Assembly (NCBI GenBank): GCA_030540495.1
Contig: JAUNWC010000097.1
Location: 1 to 6,396 of the forward strand
Source of the DNA: Bacteroidota bacterium
Lineage (GTDB): Bacteria; Bacteroidota; Bacteroidia; Bacteroidales; P3
Reading direction: 5' to 3'
DNA: 6,396 bases
Shown piece by piece: positions 1 to 5,569 of the stretch. Numbering within the stretch: the first letter of the stretch is position 1; each line of letters starts with the position of its first letter. The notes beneath the pieces were generated by a model that was not told the DNA's origin, searched no databases, and saw nothing but the letters and a program-made list of their open reading frames with translations. Position numbers and translations under genes: made by a program.

Positions 1-2123
1 ATTTCTAATTCTTTGATAATATTTTCGGCTCCTAAGAATTTGTCTATTATAAACAAGCAATATCTTATATCCAAAGAGATGTTTCTACACAAATCTTTGT
101 CGTAAAGTATGTCGCTCATTGTTCCTTCCCAATTTCTGTCAAAATTGATACCTATCAAATTGCCATCTTTGTCCATAACAGGAGAGCCAGAATTTCCTCC
201 AGTAGTATGATTGCTTGCTATGAAAGCCACAGGCATTTCTCCTAAGGAATTAGCATATTGCCCATAATCTTTATTTAGGTATAAGTCTTTAAGTTTCTTT
301 TCCACCACATAGTCATAAATATCAGGATTTTCCTTCTCCATAATACCCTGCAATGTGGTATAATGCTTATATGTTATGGCATCTCTTGGATGAAAAGAAG
401 CAATATTTCCATATGCAACTCTAAGAGTTAGATTAGCATCAGGATAAAACATTCTGTCTTTTTCTTTTTCCATTATTTGAGCAACATATATGCGGTAAAG
501 ACTATCCAAAGTATTTTCATTTTTGGCAAGATTGTCTATATCTTTGTCAAAATATTCTTTCCAGATAGGCGACAGTAATTCCACAGCACAATCCTCTGAA
601 AGTTTCTTATAATTTTTCTTCTTATATGAGGTTAGTAATTTTTCTACTTGCTTTGGATTTGTTAGGATGGTATGAGAAAATACTTCGGCAAAGTATTTTT
701 CTGCCTCGCCCTTGTATTTCTTATTAATTCTTTCTTTTAGAAAAGAGTAGTTATCCTTTGCAAAATCGTTGTAAAAAATAAGCATAGTCCTAACAAAAAT
801 AGTACTATCCACCACTCTTTGAGAGGCAAAATCATTGCTGTAATATGTTTGAAGATTGTCTAAAAGTTTTTTTGCATAAAGGTTGGTTGTTCCCTCGCTT
901 GCTGTATCGCTCAAAGAAAGAGTGATAAGGTTAAGCATTTGCCTTGCTTGTTTCATCATTTGAGAAGAAAGCACCGCTTCGCTAAGGTAAATTTCTTTTA
1001 ATTTGTATGGCAAATTATTACTGTAAGTTTGTTTAAACTGAGGTATAATATCGGTATAATTTTTTTCAAATTCTTGCTTCTTTTCTATTGCATTTAGAAA
1101 TTTTAAGCCCTTTACCTCGCCTTGCCATTTTTTCCAACCATTTGCTATGCCTGCCACATTGGACGCATATCTCAAACGTTTAGCAGGACTTTCGTTCATT
1201 GCTTGATTATAAACGTTTAACACTTCGGTACGAAGTTTTATTCTTATAGGGTCCTCGTAGTTCTGCACTTGCTCCACTGCAAAGGAAGTAAGGAACTGTT
1301 TGGTAGTTCCAGGATAACCAAAAACAAAGGTAAAATCGCCTTCATTCTTTTCTTTCAAAGAGATTTTCAAAAACTTTTTGGGAGTATAAGGCACGTTGTC
1401 CTTATGATATTTTGCTGGCTTGTTATCTTTGCTTGCATAGACTCTAAAAACAGAGAAATCTCCCGTATGTCTTGGCCACATCCAGTTGTCGGTATCTCCT
1501 CCAAATTTGCCTATATTACTTGGCGGAGCGGCCACAAGCCTAACATCATTATAAACTCTATTAACCCACATAATATATTGATTGCCATAGTATATAGGCT
1601 TTATTATTGCAGAGTAATCCGTTCCTTGTGTTTCCTTAGCAATAAGGTTGTCAATATTGGTTTTTATCAAAGTTTTTCTTTGCTCAGAGGTCAATTTATT
1701 ATCCACTCCCTGCAAAACCTCTGCGGTAACATCTTTCATATATTGCAAAATGGTAACAGAAAGACCAGGGCAAGGCAACTCCTCTTGCAAACTATTTGCC
1801 ACAAAACCATTGGTAAGATAATCGTGCTCTACTGTGGAGTGTTTTACTATATAGGAGTATCCACAATGATGGTTGGTAAAAACCAAACCTTGATTGGAAA
1901 CAAATTCTCCCGTACAACCACCACCAAAAAGCATAACAGCATCTTTTAAAGAAGCATTATTGACATCATAAATATCCTTTGTAGATATTTGCATTCCTTT
2001 TGCCTGCATATCGCTCTCGTTCATAGACAACAACATAGGCAACCACATTCCTCCATCTGCTTTTGCCATATTGGTCAAAAACAAGGAAACCATCAACGAT
2101 AGAATAAAAATTATTTTTCTCAT
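1..2123 (-). CDS. dpp11: S46 family dipeptidyl-peptidase, DPP11-like (Asp/Glu-specific); C-terminus cut by window edge
   Basis: The frame is open for 707 codons from ATG 2123 to the left edge with no stop or frameshift. S46 peptidases are usually about 710-720 residues, so only a short tail is missing. A signal peptide is visible (MRKIIFILSLMVSLFLTNMA, cleavage likely after AKA at residue 22) and the mature protein begins DGGMWLP, as is usual for this family. The chymotrypsin-like catalytic residues can be placed: TNHHCG (His85/86), PRHTGDFSVFR (probably Asp222) and TGGNSGSPV (Ser645). Arg663 lies 18 residues after the Ser in GINFDRNWEG. In P. gingivalis DPP11 an Arg 18 residues after the Ser gives Asp/Glu preference, where DPP7 has Gly. 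RLVAAPPSNIGKFGGDTDNW is another family signature. Such enzymes sit in the periplasm and clip dipeptides from peptide N-termini for amino-acid nutrition. It has its own promoter at 2149-2156. The S46 assignment is certain; the DPP11 subtype rests on one residue and its context. Confidence 0.95.
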   Translation of the reverse strand, partial: MRKIIFILSLMVSLFLTNMAKADGGMWLPMLLSMNESDMQAKGMQISTKDIYDVNNASLKDAVMLFGGGCTGEFVSNQGLVFTNHHCGYSYIVKHSTVEHDYLTNGFVANSLQEELPCPGLSVTILQYMKDVTAEVLQGVDNKLTSEQRKTLIKTNIDNLIAKETQGTDYSAIIKPIYYGNQYIMWVNRVYNDVRLVAAPPSNIGKFGGDTDNWMWPRHTGDFSVFRVYASKDNKPAKYHKDNVPYTPKKFLKISLKEKNEGDFTFVFGYPGTTKQFLTSFAVEQVQNYEDPIRIKLRTEVLNVYNQAMNESPAKRLRYASNVAGIANGWKKWQGEVKGLKFLNAIEKKQEFEKNYTDIIPQFKQTYSNNLPYKLKEIYLSEAVLSSQMMKQARQMLNLITLSLSDTASEGTTNLYAKKLLDNLQTYYSNDFASQRVVDSTIFVRTMLIFYNDFAKDNYSFLKERINKKYKGEAEKYFAEVFSHTILTNPKQVEKLLTSYKKKNYKKLSEDCAVELLSPIWKEYFDKDIDNLAKNENTLDSLYRIYVAQIMEKEKDRMFYPDANLTLRVAYGNIASFHPRDAITYKHYTTLQGIMEKENPDIYDYVVEKKLKDLYLNKDYGQYANSLGEMPVAFIASNHTTGGNSGSPVMDKDGNLIGINFDRNWEGTMSDILYDKDLCRNISLDIRYCLFIIDKFLGAENIIKELE

Positions 2124-2148
2124 AAAAAAAAGATTGTATTTTAATGTG

Positions 2149-2156
2149 CAAAGATA
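2149..2156 (-). promoter_or_regulatory. Bacteroidota-type -7 element (TATCTTTG) for the S46 peptidase gene
   Basis: On the minus strand this reads TATCTTTG, a perfect match to the TAnnTTTG consensus recognised by the Bacteroidota primary sigma factor. It lies 25 nt upstream of ATG 2123, giving a short leader of about 20 nt. There is no convincing -33 TTTG at normal spacing: the nearest TTTG (2172-2169) is too close. No Shine-Dalgarno is seen, as expected in this phylum. Confidence 0.6.
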
Positions 2157-2211
2157 GTAAGTAAAATGCAAATTTACATAAGTTTTAAGAAGTTTTTGTC
2201 TTAATAGTATG

Positions 2212-2844
2212 TTATTTGATATTCATATATTTGTGCATCTGTAAGGAAAGATGCCAAAGGTTGTTTTGTTTTACATAGTCTATTATCTTGGGCAAAATGG
2301 TTGCTGTTTGGCTCCATTCGGGCTGAAGATAAAAAGTTGTTTTTGTTTTATCTTTCACCAAATTTGCCATTTTCTCAGCAAAGAGAAAATCTTCTTCTGT
2401 GGCTATAACAACTTTTAGGGAGTTTAAAGGATTGAGAAAATAATATTTCTCTATTGTTCTTTCCTTTTGAATCAAGGGCGTTCTGTTTTGCTTTGGCGAT
2501 AAAGTAATGTGAAAAAAATTGCCTCTAATAAGATTGGTACCAGAGGTTTCTAAAAATGTTTTTATACCCAAACTTGCCAAAGATTGTGTCAAAGAAGTTA
2601 GGTCAAACAAAGAAGGCTCACCTCCGGTAATAACCACATTTTTTGCTCCACTTTTCTTTACTTCTGAGATTATATCCTCTACTTCCATCATCATATCAGA
2701 AGAGGGATGCCAAGCCCTTTTTTCATCGCAAAAATCACACCCCACATCACAACCAGCCAAACGAATAAAAAAAGCAGGCATACCAACAAATTCTCCTTCG
2801 CCTTGTATGGAATAAAACATATCAAAAACAGCAAGTCTTTTCAT
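2212..2844 (-). CDS. queE: 7-carboxy-7-deazaguanine synthase QueE (radical SAM)
   Basis: This 210-residue protein has the family's normal length. QueE converts 6-carboxy-5,6,7,8-tetrahydropterin to 7-carboxy-7-deazaguanine, on the path to preQ0 and queuosine in tRNA. It uses SAM, a [4Fe-4S] cluster and Mg2+. Visible features are the N-terminal FYSIQGEGEFVGMPAFFIRL (residues 10-29), the cluster motif C32-x3-C36-x2-C39 (GCDVGCDFCD), the SAM-binding TGGEP at 73-77, and the C-terminal LSLQMHKYMNIK, a variant of the usual LSLQTHK-type tail. The start is ATG 2844, only 4 nt after the stop of the upstream sugar dehydrogenase, so the two are probably cotranscribed. No other preQ0 genes (queC, queD, folE) are in the window. 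The identification is firm. Confidence 0.96.
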   Translation of the reverse strand: MKRLAVFDMFYSIQGEGEFVGMPAFFIRLAGCDVGCDFCDEKRAWHPSSDMMMEVEDIISEVKKSGAKNVVITGGEPSLFDLTSLTQSLASLGIKTFLETSGTNLIRGNFFHITLSPKQNRTPLIQKERTIEKYYFLNPLNSLKVVIATEEDFLFAEKMANLVKDKTKTTFYLQPEWSQTATILPKIIDYVKQNNLWHLSLQMHKYMNIK

Positions 2845-2848
2845 ACTT

Positions 2849-3820
2849 CTATAAATTTATGGTAAAAGGGTGAGAAGTCAAAGGAAGTTTTGCCAAAGGA
2901 TGATAATCGCCCTCCAAACCAATAGGTTTAGCATTTCTTATATAACTTACTATTTCTATACAGTTTCTTGCATCTTCTATGGTAAAGCCCCTACCCTCCA
3001 AAATACTTCTATAACTCTCTGTGTGCAACTCTGTAAAACCTTCTGAAAATTCTATTTCTTCCTTATCGCAAACTATTTTTCTATAAGTACGCTTGCCCGC
3101 TTGTTTCACCTCCAAAGGAAGAGTATCGTAATTAATGGAAAGAAAATAGCGAACCCTTGCTCTTTCAAAATAAAGCAAACCTGCCACTCTGTCGTGTGAG
3201 GCTATGTGGACAATATTTTCTTTTACTTTGCCAAAAATCCAAGACAACATATCATAAAAATGTACGCCAATGTTTGTAGCAATGCCTCCGCTTTTTTCTG
3301 TATTTCCTTTCCAAGAAGTATAGTACCAAAGTCCGCGAGAAGTAATATAGGTCAAATCCACATCAAAAACCTTGTCCTTTGGAGCAGAATCTATTCTTTG
3401 TTTCCATTGTTTTACAGCCGGATGCAAACGCAATTGCAGAATATTATAAACCTTTTTGCCCGTTTGTTTTTCCAAAAGACTTAGAGCATCAAGATTCCAA
3501 GTATTCAAAACCAAAGGTTTTTCGCAAATAACATCGCATTCGTTACGCAAACCAAAACGTATATGAGCATCGTGTAAATAATTGGGAGTACATACAGAGA
3601 GGTAGTCCAACTTTTTTGGAGTTCTAAAAATCTTATCTACATATCTGTCAAACCTTTCGTATTCTGTGTAGAAATTACACATAGGAAAATAAGAGTCTAT
3701 AATACCAACGCTGTCATTAGTATCCAATGCACAAACAAGGTTGTTATTAGTCTCCTTTATAGCCTTGAGATGACGCGGAGCAACATATCCACCAATGCCT
3801 ATTATACCAAAATTCTTCAT
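2849..3820 (-). CDS. wbpB: UDP-N-acetyl-2-amino-2-deoxyglucuronate dehydrogenase, WbpB/WlbA-type (Gfo/Idh/MocA family)
   Basis: This 323-residue NAD-dependent sugar dehydrogenase belongs to the Gfo/Idh/MocA fold. WbpB/WlbA oxidises C3 of UDP-GlcNAcA so that a transaminase can build 2,3-diamino uronic acids for O-antigen or capsule. The N-terminal MKNFGIIGIGGYVAPRHLKA is a Rossmann-type start very close to known WbpB proteins. Further matches are DSVGIID (36-42), SVCTPNYLH (75-83), CEKPL with the catalytic Lys101, YNILQLRLHPA (125-135), YITSRG (158-163), TNIGVHFYDML with His187, and EFSEGFTELH near the end. I chose ATG 3820. The in-frame codon at 3829 is TTG and the three residues it would add have no counterpart in the family. 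No wbpA, wbpE, wbpD or wbpI partner lies next to it. A promoter-like element is at 3851-3844. Confidence 0.93.
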   Translation of the reverse strand: MKNFGIIGIGGYVAPRHLKAIKETNNNLVCALDTNDSVGIIDSYFPMCNFYTEYERFDRYVDKIFRTPKKLDYLSVCTPNYLHDAHIRFGLRNECDVICEKPLVLNTWNLDALSLLEKQTGKKVYNILQLRLHPAVKQWKQRIDSAPKDKVFDVDLTYITSRGLWYYTSWKGNTEKSGGIATNIGVHFYDMLSWIFGKVKENIVHIASHDRVAGLLYFERARVRYFLSINYDTLPLEVKQAGKRTYRKIVCDKEEIEFSEGFTELHTESYRSILEGRGFTIEDARNCIEIVSYIRNAKPIGLEGDYHPLAKLPLTSHPFTINL

Positions 3821-3843
3821 TATTATCAAAAAAAATATCTTTG

Positions 3844-3851
3844 CAAAATTA
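3844..3851 (-). promoter_or_regulatory. Possible -7 element (TAATTTTG) for the wbpB-queE operon
   Basis: The minus strand reads TAATTTTG, which fits TAnnTTTG. It lies 23 nt upstream of ATG 3820, a distance that matches the other promoters here. A TTG at 3871-3869 is 17 nt upstream and could serve as the -33 element, although that spacing is slightly short. The assignment is moderate because the surrounding DNA is very AT-rich. Confidence 0.4.
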
Positions 3852-3883
3852 AATCAAAATATTTAAACCAATGAAGTTTTCCT

Positions 3884-4292
3884 TTAGTATAAAACCATAA
3901 ACGTTCCTTGCTCATTAAGAATTTCATTAGGCTCTGTGTTTCTATAATACTCTACCTTATAGACGTATGTTCCTTGTGCTACAAATTTGTTTTGATAAAG
4001 TCCGTCCCAACATTGTGTTATATCATTGGTTTGCCAAAGCAAAGTTCCCCAACGATTATAGATTTTAAAGGATTTAACATGCACAATATCCTCTTGTGGA
4101 TAAACACAGAAAGTATTGTTATACCTGTCTTTTGGTGTAAAAGGCATTAGGAATAAACAGTTTAGCATCCTTATCTACTTCTAACAAAAGAGTTATTGTA
4201 CTGTCGCAACCATAGGAAGAAGTAAGATATTGAGAATAAGTTCCATCTCTATCTTCGTTAAAATTATATAAATCATAAGTATTTCCTATTTT
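3884..4292 (-). pseudogene. Frameshifted 3' remnant of a T9SS-secreted repeat protein (gliding-motility/CHU_C-type C-terminal domain)
   Basis: Two frames together encode one recognisable protein end. From 4292 to about 4143 the minus strand reads IGNTYDLYNF, then GTYSQYLTSSYGCDSTITL, the repeat style of large secreted Bacteroidota proteins, then KLFIPNAF. The expected continuation, TPKDRYNNTF, KSFKIYNRWGTLLWQ and GTYVYKVEY, is in the next frame down to the TAA at 3886-3884. This is the CHU_C/T9SS type B sorting domain (IPNAFTP...NRWG...WDG...GTYVYK), used for export and anchoring by the type IX system. The break is a run of four T (minus strand; 4142-4139) where three would restore the frame. 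The upstream end stops at an in-frame TAA (4295-4293) beside a run of six A, and no repeat-protein body follows. The ATG at 4168 that opens the downstream frame (94 codons) falls inside the domain and is not a natural start. This is probably a decayed gene end, although a sequencing error in the homopolymer cannot be excluded. Confidence 0.8.
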
Positions 4293-4383
4293 TTATCATA
4301 TCAAAATCTTTTAACCATACAATTACACGACACTGCAGAGGTATAAAAAAAGAGAGAATAAGAAAAATTTTTCAAAAAATAAC

Positions 4384-4391
4384 TATCTTTG
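4384..4391 (+). promoter_or_regulatory. Bacteroidota-type -7 element (TATCTTTG) driving the fusion gene
   Basis: TATCTTTG is an exact match to TAnnTTTG and lies 41 nt before ATG 4433. A T-rich stretch (ATTTTT, 4367-4372) precedes it at roughly -33 distance, but no clean TTTG is present. The rest of 4293-4432 is AT-rich with no gene. This promoter would transcribe whichever C-terminal module is placed behind the 5' end of the gene. Confidence 0.6.
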
Positions 4392-4432
4392 CAAAAGAAA
4401 TTTAAGTAAGTAAATAATCAACTTTTTTTGCA

Positions 4433-5083
4433 ATGAGTACTTTTATTACCAACAACAAGGCTTTGCTTAAGGATGTAATAACTAATTTTTTGCCCGGTAG
4501 CAAGCAACTTGATGTACTTATAGGTTATTTTTATTTTTCGGGCTTTAATGTTCTTTCCGATTCCTTAAAGGACAAACACATAAGAATTTTGGTAGGTATG
4601 AATGTTGATATTACCATAAGAAAAGCAGTCCGTGAGGTTTATTCCTTAGAAAACAATTCTTTGTCAAACAAAGAGATAAGAGAAGAGTTTTTTGAGGGAT
4701 TTTGCTGGACAGACGTATCTATAACTTTAAAAGCAAGGACTAAAGGTAAAGGTATTTTTGATGTATTGAGTATGTCTTTGTTTTCAAAAACTTCGCTCGC
4801 TGATTGGTATTATGTAAGTTTAATTAATACAGTTTTTATGAGTTCATATGTTAATAACTTTATCAATAATACAGTTCATTTTCAAATTAATGATGCAAGA
4901 CAACTTCCGATTTTAATTCCCACACAGAAGCAACTTGCTGAATTTAAAACAATTTTTGACCAAGCGTTTAAAATCAAAAAAGAACAGTTTGCCCACAGAA
5001 TTTCAGAAGAGCAGGCGGACAAACTGCTTAAACCAATTCAAAACAAATTAGACAAAATGGTAGAAGAACTATATGGCATATAA
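4433..5083 (+). CDS. Chimeric protein: PLD-helicase-like N-terminus fused to an Eco57I-type methyltransferase specificity module
   Basis: The protein has 216 residues in two parts. Residues 1-87 (MSTFITNNKALLKDVITNFL, DVLIGYFYFSGF, RILVGMNVD, NKEIREEFFEG) resemble the start of large phospholipase D-like/SNF2-type helicases of restriction and defence loci. The fragment stops well before any HxKxxxxD nuclease motif. From residue 88 (EGFCWTDV) to the end it resembles the C-terminal target-recognition region of Eco57I-like N6-adenine methyltransferases: SLFSKTSLADWYYVSLINT, NNTVHFQINDARQLPILIP, a coiled-coil-prone tail, and final LDKMVEELYGI. There is no NPPY or SAM-binding motif, so it cannot methylate alone. 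Its 3' end overlaps that of the minus-strand module by 15 nt. I infer an expressed specificity slot or a recombination product. A truncated, inactive remnant or an assembly chimera is the alternative. Confidence 0.8.
   Translation: MSTFITNNKALLKDVITNFLPGSKQLDVLIGYFYFSGFNVLSDSLKDKHIRILVGMNVDITIRKAVREVYSLENNSLSNKEIREEFFEGFCWTDVSITLKARTKGKGIFDVLSMSLFSKTSLADWYYVSLINTVFMSSYVNNFINNTVHFQINDARQLPILIPTQKQLAEFKTIFDQAFKIKKEQFAHRISEEQADKLLKPIQNKLDKMVEELYGI
4694..4709 (+). repeat. Left arm of 16-bp inverted repeat at the EGFCW codons
   Basis: GAGGGATTTTGCTGGA here recurs exactly, inverted, at 5461-5476. The arms are 751 bp apart and enclose both specificity modules. In each gene the repeat is read in the same frame as Glu-Gly-Phe-Cys-Trp, so protein conservation explains part of the identity, but every codon choice is also identical. 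It marks the exact point where the PLD-helicase-like part ends and methyltransferase-like sequence begins. I see no internal dyad, so it is not an obvious serine-recombinase crossover site. Confidence 0.85.
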
Positions 5084-5545
5084 ACTGTAAACCATTTTAT
5101 CTAGCTTCTGCTGAAGTACGGAAAGTTCTTCTTCCGCTTTGGCAGAAGTTATTTTGTTTTGAAACTGTTTTTTCTTTATTGCATACGCTTGTTCAAACAA
5201 AGTTTCAAAGGCTTTGAGTTGTTCAGAATCAGGAATGACGATAGGAATTTGTCTACAATCATTTACTTGAAAATTAACAGTAAAATTTACATAGGCTTCT
5301 GTATATCTGCTTGCAAAATCACTGTTTCCAATGCAAATTAAGAATTTTGAGGAAATTTTATCACTATAAGAACAAAGTTTCATACTACCAACATCATTAA
5401 CACAAGGACTACAAAACTTAAACTTCAAATCATTTTCACTTCTTGTCCCGTTGATTAAGTTCCAGCAAAATCCCTCCCTAAAGTAAAACTGCGGATTTCT
5501 AACAACGGGCATTCCTTCGCCTTTTTTGCCAGAGTTTGTTTTCAA
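5069..5545 (-). CDS. Alternative Eco57I-type methyltransferase specificity module, 5'-truncated, probably silent cassette
   Basis: The reading frame carries only the C-terminal part of a methyltransferase/type IIG enzyme. GEGMPVVRNPQFYFREGFCW is the segment that normally precedes the last recognition domain. A variable part follows (NLINGTRSENDLKFKF through NSDFASRYTEAY), then NFTVNFQVNDCRQIPIVIP, a KKKQFQNKI helical tail and LDKMVYSLYAI. The last ~76 residues match the plus-strand module at about half of positions by eye; the part before is clearly different. No good start exists: 5545 is TTG, the first ATG is 5512, and homology begins before that ATG. The frame is open back to the recombinase stop codon at 5572-5570. 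No SAM or NPPY motif is present. I infer a stored alternative module that would be expressed after inversion; a degenerate remnant is possible. Confidence 0.75.
   Translation of the reverse strand: MKTNSGKKGEGMPVVRNPQFYFREGFCWNLINGTRSENDLKFKFCSPCVNDVGSMKLCSYSDKISSKFLICIGNSDFASRYTEAYVNFTVNFQVNDCRQIPIVIPDSEQLKAFETLFEQAYAIKKKQFQNKITSAKAEEELSVLQQKLDKMVYSLYAI
5070..5082. repeat. 13-bp near-palindrome shared by the ends of both modules
   Basis: TATATGGCATATA is symmetrical apart from its central base. Read rightwards it encodes the final Tyr-Gly-Ile and most of the TAA stop of the fusion gene. Read leftwards it encodes the final Tyr-Ala-Ile and most of the TAG stop of the opposite module. It lies 9 bp from the exact midpoint (5085) of the flanking inverted repeat. 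It may simply follow from two related genes ending at the same motif, head-on. Confidence 0.7.
5461..5476 (-). repeat. Right arm of 16-bp inverted repeat at the EGFCW codons
   Basis: On the plus strand this is TCCAGCAAAATCCCTC, the exact reverse complement of 4694-4709. It encodes the same EGFCW on the minus strand. Identity ends sharply on both sides: the preceding codons are FR here and FF in the partner, and the following codons are NL here and TD in the partner. Confidence 0.85.
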
Positions 5546-5569
5546 AAATTGGACATTTATTCTGAAATT

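Noticed and set aside
1269..1949. Open frame of 226 codons on the plus strand
   Set aside because: It lies wholly inside the S46 peptidase on the opposite strand, and its translation shows no recognisable domain. It is a shadow frame.
1966..2151. Open frame of 61 codons on the minus strand at the head of the peptidase gene
   Set aside because: It is another frame over the S46 signal peptide and N-terminus. The true frame begins at ATG 2123 and carries the whole peptidase.
2519..2815. Open frame of 98 codons on the plus strand
   Set aside because: It is antisense to queE, which has all its catalytic motifs.
3206..3484. Open frame of 92 codons on the plus strand
   Set aside because: It is antisense to the well-conserved WbpB-type dehydrogenase.
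3821..3829. Upstream start for the WbpB-type gene at 3829
   Set aside because: The codon is TTG, and known family members begin MKN, which ATG 3820 provides.
3908..4150. Open frame of 80 codons on the plus strand
   Set aside because: It is antisense to the recognisable CHU_C/T9SS sorting-domain remnant and shows no domain of its own.
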